64,000 nt of DNA, from assembly GCA_963782045.1 (NCBI GenBank), contig CAWAIR010000037.1, positions 930,001 through 994,000 of the forward strand, given 5' to 3'. The notes under the pieces were generated by a model. That model did not search any database and had not been told where the DNA came from. It saw nothing but the letters and a program-made list of their open reading frames with translations. This DNA is from CAVSRC01 sp963782045 (lineage in GTDB: Bacteria > Pseudomonadota > Alphaproteobacteria > Rhizobiales > Kaistiaceae). Shown one piece after another: positions 43,513-52,093 of this stretch; position 1 is the first letter of the stretch, and every line of letters starts with the position of its first letter. The position numbers were made by a program, and so were the translations under genes.

Positions 43513-44628
43513 TCACGTCCCGGCGCTGTGCAGCACGCGCCGCGCCACCGACCTCAGTTCGTCGATGGGGGCGCGGGCGCCATCGACGATCGTGTGCCAG
43601 AAGGTCCACCCGTTGCAGGCTTCGAGCCCCTGGACCAGCGCACCGACGCGATGGATGGAGCCGGTGTGCGATCCCGCGCGCACGCTACCGTCGGCGCGCA
43701 CTTCGGCGACGTGCTTGGAGCGCGCGTCGGTGAGGATGGCGCCGGGCGCGATCAGGCCGGCCTCGACCAGCGAGCCGAAGGGAACCCGCGGCTCGCCGCG
43801 CCTGCCGCTGCTGACGGCGATCGCCGTCGCCGGGGCCGGTTCGACGGCGTCGATGCGCGCGTGCGCCGCGGCGATGTAATCGTCCTCGCGCTCGATGCCG
43901 ACGAAGTGCCGGCCAAGCCGCTTGGCGACCGCGCCGGTGGTGCCGGTGCCGAAGAACGGGTCGAGCACCACGTCCCCGGGCTGGGAGGCGGCAAGCAGGA
44001 TGCGATGGAGCAGCGCTTCCGGCTTCTGGGTGGGATGGGTCTTGTGGCCCTCGCCGTCCTTCAGCCGTTCGGACCCGGTGCAGATGGGAAAGAGCCAGTC
44101 GGAGCGCATCTGGGTGCCGTCGTTGGCCTCCTTCAGCGCGTGATAGTTGAAGGTATAGCCCTTGGCATTGGCGTCGCGGCTCGCCCAGATCAGCGTCTCG
44201 TGCGCATTGGTGAAGCGCCGGCCGCGGAAATTCGGCATCGGGTTGGTCTTGCGCCAGACGATGTCGTTGAGGATCCAGAAGCCGAGATCCTGAAGGATGG
44301 CGCCAACACGGAAGATGTTGTGGTAGGAGCCGATCACCCAAAGCGCGCCGTTCGGCTTGAGCACCCGGCGGCAGGCGTAGAGCCAGGCGCGGGTGAAATC
44401 GTCATAGGCGGCGAAGCTTGCGAACTTGTCCCAGTCGTCGTCGACGGCGTTGACCTCGGACTGGTCCGGCCGGGTCAGGCGGCCCTCGAGCTGCAGGTTG
44501 TAGGGCGGGTCGGCGAAGATCAGGTCCACCGAGGCGGCGGGCAGCTTCTCCAGCTCGGTGATGCAGTCCCCCTTGAGAATCGTATCGAGCCAGGGGGTTT
44601 CCCCGGCGACGGCTTGCAACGCACCCAT
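43513..44628 (-). CDS. ccrM: Cell-cycle DNA adenine methyltransferase CcrM (GANTC)
   Basis: A 371-aa beta-class N6-adenine methyltransferase. The catalytic motif IV DPPYNLQ comes first and the SAM motif DPFFGTGTTGAVAKRLGR comes later. A C-terminal extension (about residues 275-371, ending in the GWTFWHTIVDG region) is typical of CcrM, which methylates GANTC and times the cell cycle in alphaproteobacteria. ATG 44628 is preferred to a GTG two codons upstream. Upstream it has CtrA-like boxes and a GANTC site. Confidence 0.95.
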   Translation of the reverse strand: MGALQAVAGETPWLDTILKGDCITELEKLPAASVDLIFADPPYNLQLEGRLTRPDQSEVNAVDDDWDKFASFAAYDDFTRAWLYACRRVLKPNGALWVIGSYHNIFRVGAILQDLGFWILNDIVWRKTNPMPNFRGRRFTNAHETLIWASRDANAKGYTFNYHALKEANDGTQMRSDWLFPICTGSERLKDGEGHKTHPTQKPEALLHRILLAASQPGDVVLDPFFGTGTTGAVAKRLGRHFVGIEREDDYIAAAHARIDAVEPAPATAIAVSSGRRGEPRVPFGSLVEAGLIAPGAILTDARSKHVAEVRADGSVRAGSHTGSIHRVGALVQGLEACNGWTFWHTIVDGARAPIDELRSVARRVLHSAGT

Positions 44629-44687
44629 GACCACCCCGACACAACTCGGAAACGAGCCGCGCGTCCCCCGCGCGGCGGAACTCGCGG

Positions 44688-44692
44688 GAATC
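44688..44692. promoter_or_regulatory. GANTC site in the ccrM leader
   Basis: GAATC lies between the CtrA-like box and the ccrM start, 60 bp upstream of the ATG. In Caulobacter the ccrM promoter carries GANTC sites that make its expression depend on methylation state. Here the role is inferred by analogy. Confidence 0.45.
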
Positions 44693-44706
44693 TTGCTCGG
44701 ACTACG

Positions 44707-44735
44707 GTTAATCCCGGGTTAGGCGACATGGTTAA
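44707..44735 (-). promoter_or_regulatory. CtrA-like boxes upstream of ccrM
   Basis: On the minus strand CTAA, seven bases, TTAAC (44722-44707) matches the CtrA consensus TTAA-N7-TTAAC with one mismatch. A further TTAA half-site lies at 44732-44735. The box is about 80 bp before the ccrM ATG. CtrA controls ccrM in Caulobacter, so the site is probably functional. Confidence 0.5.
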
Positions 44736-44867
44736 GCGGCGGTGAACGAGGCAACGTACCGGCGCGCGACTGCCATGCCGCCAGGGCCCCTTTCGTGTCG
44801 CGGCCTCAGGCGCTACATCAAGGCGAGCCGAATTCCTCCCCTCCCCGGCTCAGAGATTGGAACACGA

Positions 44868-45552
44868 ATGCTCTATGTCTTCGATTGCGACGGCGTGCTC
44901 GTCGATTCCGAGATCATCGCCGCCAACGTCGAATTCGAAGTTCCTCGCCGATCTCGGCTACGAGATCGCGCCGCAGGAGATCGTCCGCCGCTTCGCCGGC
45001 CTCACTGGCCGGGCGATGGCAGACATCGTCGAGGCGGAGACCGGCCGCAAGATGCCGGACGATTTCCACCAGCGCACCCAGGCGGAGATCGATCTCCGGC
45101 TCGCGGCCGAGCTCAAGCCGGTCCCCGGCGTGCACGAGATGCTCGACCGGCTGGAGGGCCGGAAGCGCTGCGTCTGCTCCAATTCCTCGACCCCGCGGCT
45201 GAAAATCTCGATGCAGCGGACCGAGCTGTGGGACCGCTTCGCGCCGCGCATTTATTCGGCCGTCGAGGTCGGCGACCACCGGGCGAAGCCCGACCCCAAC
45301 GTCTATCGCTACGCCATCGCCGAGGCCGGCGTCGACCCGCGCGACGCCGTGGTGCTGGAGGATTCGGTTTTCGGGATCGCGGCGGCCAAGGCCGCCGGGG
45401 CGCGGGTGATCGGCTTCACCGGCGGTGCGCACACCTGGCCCGGCCATGCCGACCTCCTGACCGACGCCGGCGCCGAGACGGTGATCAACCGGCTCGCCAA
45501 CTTCCCGGCGACCGCCGAGGCCCTGCTCGCCTGGGAAGGAATGCCGGGTTAA
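44868..45552 (+). CDS. HAD-IA family hydrolase (phosphatase-like), frameshifted
   Basis: A phosphatase of the beta-phosphoglucomutase/phosphoglycolate phosphatase group, about 227 aa when corrected. Motif I is FDCDGVLVDSE, motif II is CVCSNSS, and the later motif is VVLEDSVFGIAAAKAAG. The frame breaks at about codon 22: GTC GAA TTC reads into a stop-poor shadow. Dropping one T gives GAA TCG AAG TTC and joins NVESKFLADLGYEIAP. The corrected site is GAATC (GANTC). Sugar phosphate specificity unknown. Confidence 0.85.
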
Positions 45553-45725
45553 CCCTATCGCACTGCGGCAAGTTGGCGCAGGCCACAAAACCTGTCGCGG
45601 ACAAGAATTCCTTTCATGTTCCTGCCGTATTGGGCGGGGCATGGTCCCGCGCCGATCAAGTCCGCCTTCCCCGTCAGTCCCTACCCTGAGCCGCCCTTGC
45701 GGCGCCTGCCGCACCACCGTCCGCC

Positions 45726-47534
45726 ATGTCAATTGACCGCATCTCCGCCAACGAACCGACGCGGCTTCTGCCGCGGCTCCGGCTGGCGGTGCCCGACCGG
45801 TTGCGCGCGCTGGTGCGCGGCAGCGAGCTGTGGCTGGTGGTCCTGGCGGCAATCATCGGGCTGATTGCCGGCGGCGTCGTCGCCATCATGAACATCAGCG
45901 TCGGCATCCTGCATCACATGCTCTTCGGCATCGGGCCGGGTGATCGCCTGAGCGCCATCGACGTCCTGCCGACCTCCACCGGCTTCCTCATCCCGGTTGT
46001 CGGCGGACTGATCATGGTCGCCGGCGGCGTGGCGCTGGCCCGCGCCAAGCTCAAGCGGCCGGTCGACCCGATCGAGGCCAATGCCCTCCATGGCGGCCAT
46101 ATGTCGCTGCGCGACAGCTTCATCGTGGCGTTGCAGACGATCGTCTCCAACGGCTTCGGCGCCTCGGTCGGGCTGGAAGCGGGGTATTCGCAACTGGTCG
46201 CGGGCATGGCCTCGCGGCTGGGCATCAACTTCCGCCTGCGCCGCGCCGACCTGCGCATGCTGGTCGGCTGCGGTGCCGCGAGCGCCATTGCCGCCGCCTT
46301 CAACGCTCCGCTCACCGGCGCCTTCTATGGCTTCGAGCTGATCATCGGCAGCTACACCGCTTCGGCGCTGGCGCCAGTGCTGACCGCCTGCATCGTCGGC
46401 GTCCTGGTCAGCCACGTGCTGGGCCACGGAGCCTATTCGATCACGGTCGGGCCGCTCTCGGCCTTCGATAGCTCGGACCTGCCCAGCATGCTGCTGCTGG
46501 CGCTCATCTGCGCCGGCATCGGCATCGCGGTCATGCGCGGCGTCTCCCTGGCGGAACAGGGCTTCCGCAATTCGCGCATTCCGCGCGCCGTCCATCCGAT
46601 CCTCGGTGGCATGATCGTCGGCGGCCTGGCGCTGATCAGTCCGCACGTCCTGTCTTCCGGCCATGGCGCCCTCAAGCTGCAGCTCGATTCGACGCTGCCG
46701 GCGATCGCACCGCTGGCCCTGCTGCTGGTCCTCAAGGTCAGCGCCTCGGCCGTGTCGCTGGGCTCCGGCTTCCGCGGCGGCCTGTTCTTCGCCTCTCTGT
46801 TCATCGGTTCGCTGGCCGGCAAGCTGTTCGCCACGGTCATCGCCACCGTTCTGCCGGCGCTGGCGCCCGACCCGCTGGTGGCGACCATCGTCGGCATGAG
46901 CGCAACCGCGGTGGCGATCGTCGGCGGGCCGCTGACCATGTCGTTCCTGGCGCTGGAGACCACCGGCGACGTGCCGATCACGCTCGCGGTGCTGGCGGCG
47001 GCGATCGTCTCGACGATCACCGTGCGCGAGTTGTTCGGCTATTCCTTCGCGACGTGGCGGCTGCATCTGCGCGGCGAGACCATCCGCAGCGCCCATGACG
47101 TCGGGCGCATCCGGGCGCTCAGCGTCGGCAGCCTGATGCGCCGCGACGTGCGTAGCGTGCTCGGCGACATGCGGCTCTCAGCCTTCCGCCGCGACTTCCC
47201 GTTGGGTTCGACGCAGCGCGTGGTCGTGGTCGACGGCGCCGAGCGCTATCTCGGCATCGCGCTGGTGCCGGAGATCCATGCCGCCGAAATCAACGGCGAC
47301 GGCGATTCGCGCACCATCGGCGAGTTCCTGCACTACCAGCGGGACACGCTCGAGCCGCAGTTCAACGTCAAGGACGCGATGAGGATGTTCGACACGGCCG
47401 AAAGCGAGGCGCTGGCGGTGATCGAGCCGGGCAGCCGGCGCGTGATCGGTCTGTTGACCGAAGCGCACGCGCTCCGCCGCTATTCCGAAGAACTCGACCG
47501 CGCCCGCCGCGACCTCGTCGGCGAAGGGCACTGA
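45726..47534 (+). CDS. ClC family chloride channel/antiporter with CBS domains
   Basis: A 602-aa protein with about 10-12 membrane segments. The ClC motif carrying the gating Glu appears as GASVGLEAGYSQ rather than the common GREGP, with Glu retained. Later motifs are GFRGGLFFASLFIGSLAG and GGPLTMSFLALETTGD. The C-terminal 150 residues hold a pair of CBS-like repeats (SVGSLMRRDV, FNVKDAMRMFD), which usually bind nucleotides. Whether it is a channel or H+/Cl- exchanger is not clear. Confidence 0.9.
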   Translation: MSIDRISANEPTRLLPRLRLAVPDRLRALVRGSELWLVVLAAIIGLIAGGVVAIMNISVGILHHMLFGIGPGDRLSAIDVLPTSTGFLIPVVGGLIMVAGGVALARAKLKRPVDPIEANALHGGHMSLRDSFIVALQTIVSNGFGASVGLEAGYSQLVAGMASRLGINFRLRRADLRMLVGCGAASAIAAAFNAPLTGAFYGFELIIGSYTASALAPVLTACIVGVLVSHVLGHGAYSITVGPLSAFDSSDLPSMLLLALICAGIGIAVMRGVSLAEQGFRNSRIPRAVHPILGGMIVGGLALISPHVLSSGHGALKLQLDSTLPAIAPLALLLVLKVSASAVSLGSGFRGGLFFASLFIGSLAGKLFATVIATVLPALAPDPLVATIVGMSATAVAIVGGPLTMSFLALETTGDVPITLAVLAAAIVSTITVRELFGYSFATWRLHLRGETIRSAHDVGRIRALSVGSLMRRDVRSVLGDMRLSAFRRDFPLGSTQRVVVVDGAERYLGIALVPEIHAAEINGDGDSRTIGEFLHYQRDTLEPQFNVKDAMRMFDTAESEALAVIEPGSRRVIGLLTEAHALRRYSEELDRARRDLVGEGH

Positions 47535-47564
47535 AGGGCACACAATCTTCAGGCTTCAACCGCC

Positions 47565-47679
47565 GTTCCCCGGACGCGCTGCAGCGCGAAAGCGGTGCGC
47601 CGCGCAGAGCCGGGGTGCACAGGCGCACAGGTCCCGGGTCTGCGGCGCGTCATTTCATGCTGCGCCGCGCCCGGGGAAA
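47565..47679. repeat. Intergenic palindromic repeat (GTTCCCCGG type)
   Basis: Ends GTTCCCCGG and CCGGGGAA form an inverted repeat 115 bp long. Inside are GCGCTGCAGCGCGAAAGCG and further GC-rich hairpins. It lies between the ClC gene and the convergent end of gcvPB and may serve as a bidirectional stop or be a dispersed element. Confidence 0.5.
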
Positions 47680-47690
47680 CGAGATGTGGC

Positions 47691-49259
47691 CTATTCCGCC
47701 GCCTCGCTCCAGGGCTGCGGCTTCTCCCATTTCAGCTTCGGCGAACGCGCCGCGCGGGTCTCGTCCAGCCGCCGGCGCGGGGCGAATATCGGCGCCTGGT
47801 GGAAGCGCTCCGCCTCGCCGCGCTTGGCGCGCATGGTGAGCTCGCGCAGCGTCGCCACGAACAGGTCGAGCGAAGCGCGCGATTCCGATTCGGTCGGCTC
47901 GATCAGCAGCGCGCCGTGGACAACCAGCGGGAAATACATGGTCATCGGGTGAAAACCCTCGTCGATCATCGCCTTGGCGAAATCGAGCGTGGTGACGCCG
48001 GTGCCCTCGAGGAAGCGGTCGTCGAACAGCGCCTCATGCATGCAGATGCGATCGCCGAAGGGCTGGCTCATCAGGTCGCGCAGGCCGGCGCGGACATAGT
48101 TGGCATTGAGCACGGCGTCTTCCGACGCCTGGCGCAGGCCGTCGGCGCCGTGGGACAGCATGTAGGCAAGCGCGCGCACATACATGCCCATCTGGCCGTG
48201 GAAGGCGGTCAAGCGGCCGAAGGGCAGCTCGTCGCCCATCGTCTCGGCGCGGGTTTCGACCAGCACCGGCCGGCCGTCCTCCATGCGCAGGAACGGCATG
48301 GGCGCGAAGGGGGCGAGCGCCGGCGACAGCACCACCGGCCCGGAGCCCGGCCCGCCGCCGCCATGCGGCGTCGAGAAGGTCTTGTGCAGGTTGATGTGCA
48401 TGGCGTCGACGCCGAGGTCGCCGGGGCGGACCTTGCCGACCGTGGCGTTGAAGTTGGCGCCGTCGGCATAGAAATAGGCCCCGGCGAGATGCACGGCGTC
48501 AGCAATGGCCGCGACGTCGCGCTCGAACAGGCCGCAGGTGTTGGGGTTGGTCAGCATGATCGCCGCCACCTCCGGGGTGAGGCGCTTCTTCACCTCCTCC
48601 GGATCGACGGTGCCGTCGGCCCGCGCCGGCACATCGACGACCTTGTAGCCGAGCTGCGCGGCGGTCGCTGGATTGGTGCCGTGGGCGGATTCCGGCACCA
48701 GGACGATGGTGCGGTTCTCGCCGCGGGCGGCAAGCGCCGCCTTGATGGTCATCATGCCGCAGAGCTCGCCATGGGCGCCGGCCTTGGGGCTCAGCGCCAC
48801 CGCCGCCATGCCGGTCATCTCCATCAGCCAGTGCGACAGCTCGGCGATGAGGTCTATGGCGCCGGGCACGGTCGAGAGCGGCTGCAAGGGATGGATGTCG
48901 GCGAAGCCCGCGAGCCGCGCCATCTTCTCGTTGAGGCGCGGGTTGTGCTTCATAGTGCAGGAGCCGAGCGGATACATCCCCGCGTCGATGGAATAGTTCT
49001 TCTGGGAGAGGCGGACATAGTGGCGCATCGTCTCCGGCTCGGAGAGGCCGGGAAGATCGATCGGCGTTTTGCGCGCGTGGGCTCCGAGCCGCGCTTTCGC
49101 CGAAGGCGCGTCGGGAAGGTCGACACCAGTCACCACATTGCGGCCGATCTCGAAGATGAGCGGCTCCTCGATCTGCAGCCCGCGATTGGCGGTGAAGGTC
49201 TCGTGGCCGGTGCCAGTTTTGGCGGTGGGCGTGGTCGGGCGGCCTTGATCGTTGAGCAT
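47691..49259 (-). CDS. gcvPB: Glycine dehydrogenase (decarboxylating), subunit 2
   Basis: A 522-aa PLP subunit of the P-protein of the glycine cleavage system. The PLP lysine lies in HINLHKTFSTPHGGGG. Other blocks are MYPLGSCTMKHNPR and TNPNTCGLFER. With GcvPA it decarboxylates glycine and passes the aminomethyl group to GcvH. The ATG overlaps the stop of the small gene upstream (TGATG), so they are coupled. Confidence 0.97.
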   Translation of the reverse strand: MLNDQGRPTTPTAKTGTGHETFTANRGLQIEEPLIFEIGRNVVTGVDLPDAPSAKARLGAHARKTPIDLPGLSEPETMRHYVRLSQKNYSIDAGMYPLGSCTMKHNPRLNEKMARLAGFADIHPLQPLSTVPGAIDLIAELSHWLMEMTGMAAVALSPKAGAHGELCGMMTIKAALAARGENRTIVLVPESAHGTNPATAAQLGYKVVDVPARADGTVDPEEVKKRLTPEVAAIMLTNPNTCGLFERDVAAIADAVHLAGAYFYADGANFNATVGKVRPGDLGVDAMHINLHKTFSTPHGGGGPGSGPVVLSPALAPFAPMPFLRMEDGRPVLVETRAETMGDELPFGRLTAFHGQMGMYVRALAYMLSHGADGLRQASEDAVLNANYVRAGLRDLMSQPFGDRICMHEALFDDRFLEGTGVTTLDFAKAMIDEGFHPMTMYFPLVVHGALLIEPTESESRASLDLFVATLRELTMRAKRGEAERFHQAPIFAPRRRLDETRAARSPKLKWEKPQPWSEAAE

Positions 49260-49624
49260 CACGCGTCCCCCAGCCAGCCAGAACTGCGCAAATGAACTGC
49301 GCCAGCTTCAATTATGCCAACCGACACCCATAAAAGGTCGCCGATGGCCTTCTCTCTCTTCTTCCAGCTTTTCATCTTTCGAACGTTGTAGGCGACCAAA
49401 CCTTCTCGTTCATATCGATCGCTGCCGTCTGTGAGGAATTGCTGATCGAACTTCTCGATCATTTGCAGGATCAGAACCGGCATTCCCTGACGTGGCACTC
49501 GAAGGATGCTGCTAATGCCATTAATCATTCTGGTCGTGCGATCCTCGTTCGGGACCGCAAGCGACTCCAATGCGTTCCACGCGAATTTCCCTGCATAGAC
49601 TAGATGATGACAGGGGCTCAGCAT
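49259..49624 (-). CDS. Hypothetical protein inserted between gcvPA and gcvPB
   Basis: A 121-aa frame starting MLSPCHHLVYAGKFAW and ending RSSGWLGDA. It is lower in GC than its neighbours, with a plausible mix of helices (LESLAVPNEDRTTRMINGISS, VLILQMIEKFDQQFL). I do not recognise a family. Its start overlaps a duplicated copy of the gcvPA stop (TGATG) and its stop overlaps the gcvPB ATG (TGATG). It seems to have been slipped into the operon with both couplings kept. Confidence 0.6.
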   Translation of the reverse strand: MLSPCHHLVYAGKFAWNALESLAVPNEDRTTRMINGISSILRVPRQGMPVLILQMIEKFDQQFLTDGSDRYEREGLVAYNVRKMKSWKKREKAIGDLLWVSVGIIEAGAVHLRSSGWLGDA

Positions 49625-49661
49625 CACAGCACCTCCTTCAGCGCCGCGACGTACGCGGCGC
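49622..49661 (-). repeat. Diverged duplicate of the gcvPA 3' end
   Basis: On the minus strand this encodes AAYVAALKEVL-stop followed by TGATG, almost the same as the true gcvPA end AAYVAAVKEVL-stop at 49856-49895. Base changes are mainly synonymous (GCG/GCC, GCC/GCG, TAT/TAC) plus one Val/Leu change. It marks an insert of 234 bp between true end and copy. Confidence 0.7.
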
Positions 49662-49675
49662 TCTGTCATATTCGT

Positions 49676-49785
49676 CCCCTCTCCCCTTTGCGGGAGAGGG
49701 ACAGGGTGAGGGGTAATGGCATGGCCGTGCCCGCACCCCTCACCCGCCCGGCTTTGCCGGGCGACCTCTCCCGCAAGGGGAGAGG
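49676..49785. repeat. Intergenic palindromic repeat (CCCTCTCCC type)
   Basis: Three GC-rich hairpins in a row: CCCTCTCCC ... GGGAGAGGG, CCCGGC-TTT-GCCGGG, and CCTCTCCC-GCAA-GGGGAGAGG. The outer parts are alike. This is a dispersed type of element. It sits inside the insert between gcvPA and the duplicated gcvPA tail. Confidence 0.65.
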
Positions 49786-49857
49786 TGTCGCGCCGTGCCA
49801 CACGCGATGTGCTCCCCGTTCCGGGGAGGGATAATGCCAGCATCAGCTTCGTCGCCA

Positions 49858-51201
49858 TCACAGCACCTCCTTGACCGCCGCGACATAGGCCGCGCGGTCG
49901 GCATCGGTGTTGATTTCGGTGGCGGCGACGACCAGGAGGTCGGCGAGGTCGGGCGCCTCCGGTTCGAGGCGTGACACCGGCACGCCGGCGAGCACGCCCT
50001 TCGCTGCCAGCGCCTCGACCACCGGCGCCGCTGGGCTGGCCAGGCGGACGGTGAACTCGTTGAAGAACGAGTCGTTGAGCACGCTTACGCCGGGAACCTG
50101 CGAAAGCGAATCCGCCAGAGCGACCGCATTGGCGTGGTTGAGGGCGGCGAGCCGCTTCAGGCCCGTCTCGCCCAGCAGAGTCATGTGGATCGAGAAGGCG
50201 AGCGCGCAAAGTCCTGAATTCGTGCAGATATTCGAGGTCGCCTTGTCGCGGCGGATGTGCTGCTCGCGGGTGGAGAGGGTGAGCACGAAGCCGCGCCGGC
50301 CTTCGGCGTCCACTGTCTCGCCGCAGAGCCGCCCGGGCATCTGGCGGACGAACTTCTGCCGGGTGGCGAAGAGGCCGACATAGGGCCCGCCGAAGGTGAG
50401 CGGGTTGCCGATCGACTGACCCTCGCCGACGACGATGTCGGCGCCTTGCGGCCCCGGCGGCTCGATGGCGCCGAAGGCGACCGCCTCGGTGAAGACGGCG
50501 ACGAGCAGCGCGCCGTTCTCGTGCGCCTTCTCGGCGATCGGCTTCAGGTCGATGAGCTGGCCGTAGAAGGACGGCGACTGGACGACGACGCAGGAAGTCT
50601 CGCCGTCGATGGCATCGAGGATCGCCTCCGTTCCGGCCGGGTCCGGCGGCAACTCGTGGACAGCGTCGCTGGAGGTGCGCGAGTAGGTGCGCACGACCGA
50701 GCGATATTGCGGATGCAAGCCGCCGGAGACCACGGCCTTGGAGCGCCGGGTGACGCGGTGGGCCATCAGCACCGCTTCGGCGGTGGCGGTCGAGCCGTCA
50801 TACATGGAGGCGTTGGCGACCTCCATGCCGAGCAGATTGGCGACCTGGGTCTGGAACTCGAAGAGATATTGCAGCGTGCCCTGCGCGATCTCCGGCTGGT
50901 AGGGCGTGTAGCTGGTCAGGAACTCGGAGCGCTGGATCAGGTGATCGACGCTTGCCGGCACATGGTGGCGATAGGCGCCGGCACCAACGAAGAAGGGCAC
51001 CGAGGCGGCGGCAACGTTCCTGGCGGCGAGCTTGCCGAGGATGCGCTCGACCTCGATCTCGCTCTTGGCCGGCGGCAGACCGAGCAGGCCATCGAGGTGC
51101 TTGTCGGCCGGAATATCGGCGAAGAGATCGTCGACGGAGGCGACGCCGATGCGGGCGAGCATCGCCGCGCGGTCGGCATCGGTATGGGGAAGATAGCGCA
51201 T
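49858..51201 (-). CDS. gcvPA: Glycine dehydrogenase (decarboxylating), subunit 1
   Basis: A 447-aa subunit that pairs with GcvPB to form the P-protein. Typical blocks are MRYLPHTDADRAAMLARIG, TPYQPEIAQGTLQYLFEFQT and MEVANASMYDGSTATAEAV. It has no PLP lysine, as expected for this subunit. It lies after osmC and before the small inserted gene. Confidence 0.96.
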   Translation of the reverse strand: MRYLPHTDADRAAMLARIGVASVDDLFADIPADKHLDGLLGLPPAKSEIEVERILGKLAARNVAAASVPFFVGAGAYRHHVPASVDHLIQRSEFLTSYTPYQPEIAQGTLQYLFEFQTQVANLLGMEVANASMYDGSTATAEAVLMAHRVTRRSKAVVSGGLHPQYRSVVRTYSRTSSDAVHELPPDPAGTEAILDAIDGETSCVVVQSPSFYGQLIDLKPIAEKAHENGALLVAVFTEAVAFGAIEPPGPQGADIVVGEGQSIGNPLTFGGPYVGLFATRQKFVRQMPGRLCGETVDAEGRRGFVLTLSTREQHIRRDKATSNICTNSGLCALAFSIHMTLLGETGLKRLAALNHANAVALADSLSQVPGVSVLNDSFFNEFTVRLASPAAPVVEALAAKGVLAGVPVSRLEPEAPDLADLLVVAATEINTDADRAAYVAAVKEVL

Positions 51202-51234
51202 GGGGCTCCTTGGGGCTCCTCGGTCTCTCGGGGC

Positions 51235-51702
51235 CTAGCCGGCCGCTGCGACGGTGACGCGGGTCAGCAGCGAATTGGCGATGAAGCATTCGTCGTGGGC
51301 GGTGTGGTGCAGCCGTTCGAGCTCGTCCGGCTCGGGCGCCGTGCCGGCAAAGGCGATGCGCGGCGACAGCGTCACCTGCGATACCCAGAGCTTGCCGGCC
51401 GCGTTCTTCTCCATGGTGCCGACCGCATCGTCGTCGTAGCTGGCAACGACGAAGCCGGCGCGCCGGGCGACATCGAGGAAGGTCAGCATGTGGCAGGAAG
51501 AGAGCGAGGCGACCAGCGCCTCCTCCGGGTCGACCGCTGCCGCGACCGTGAAGCGCTCCGGCACGACGTGGGGCGAAGCCGTGGCCGGCACCTCGGTGCC
51601 GCCGTCGAAGCGCCAGACGTGGCCGCGCGAATAGCGCCCGCGGGCGAAATCGTCGGAATCGTTCCGCCAGGAGATGGTCGCGGTGTAGGTGTTGCCGCGC
51701 AT
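51235..51702 (-). CDS. OsmC family protein
   Basis: A 155-aa Ohr/OsmC-fold protein with the two redox cysteines, Cys70 (SLSSCHMLTFL) and Cys139 (DECFIANSLL). The family reduces organic hydroperoxides. It lies within the glycine cleavage operon, 5 bp after gcvH and 33 bp before gcvPA, an unusual partner for that pathway. Confidence 0.9.
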   Translation of the reverse strand: MRGNTYTATISWRNDSDDFARGRYSRGHVWRFDGGTEVPATASPHVVPERFTVAAAVDPEEALVASLSSCHMLTFLDVARRAGFVVASYDDDAVGTMEKNAAGKLWVSQVTLSPRIAFAGTAPEPDELERLHHTAHDECFIANSLLTRVTVAAAG

Positions 51703-51707
51703 GGCGC

Positions 51708-52079
51708 TCAGACCGTCTCCAGGAACACCTTGTAGGCGGCCGCGTCCATGAGGCCGTCGAGATCGGTGGCGTTGTCAGGCTTGAGCTTGAGGATCCAGCC
51801 TGCCCCCTCGGCCGCCTCGTTGACGGCGCCGGGGCTGTCGGAGAGCGACTGGTTGACCTCGACCACCTCGCCGCCGACGGGCGCAAACACCTCGCTCGCC
51901 GCCTTGACCGACTCGACGACCGCCGCCTCGCCGCCCTTGGCGATCTTCTTGCCGACCTCGGGCAGCTCGACGAAGACAATGTCGCCGAGCTGTTCCTGGG
52001 CGTGATCGGAAATGCCGACGAGAGCGACATCGCCCTCGAGCCGGATCCATTCATGGTCCTTAGTGTAGCGGGTGGCCAT
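51708..52079 (-). CDS. gcvH: Glycine cleavage system H protein
   Basis: A 123-aa lipoyl carrier. The lipoyl lysine is Lys59 in VVESVKAASEV. Starts MATRYTKDHEWIRLEG, the family start. It shuttles the aminomethyl group between P, T and L proteins. It begins 14 bp after gcvT. Confidence 0.97.
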   Translation of the reverse strand: MATRYTKDHEWIRLEGDVALVGISDHAQEQLGDIVFVELPEVGKKIAKGGEAAVVESVKAASEVFAPVGGEVVEVNQSLSDSPGAVNEAAEGAGWILKLKPDNATDLDGLMDAAAYKVFLETV

Positions 52080-52093
52080 TGCGGGGTACCTCG

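Noticed and set aside
49259..50209. 316-aa ORF extending the inserted small gene into gcvPA
   Set aside because: The upstream part runs through a palindromic repeat and the gcvPA gene in another frame; ATG 49624 with TGATG overlap is the sensible start.
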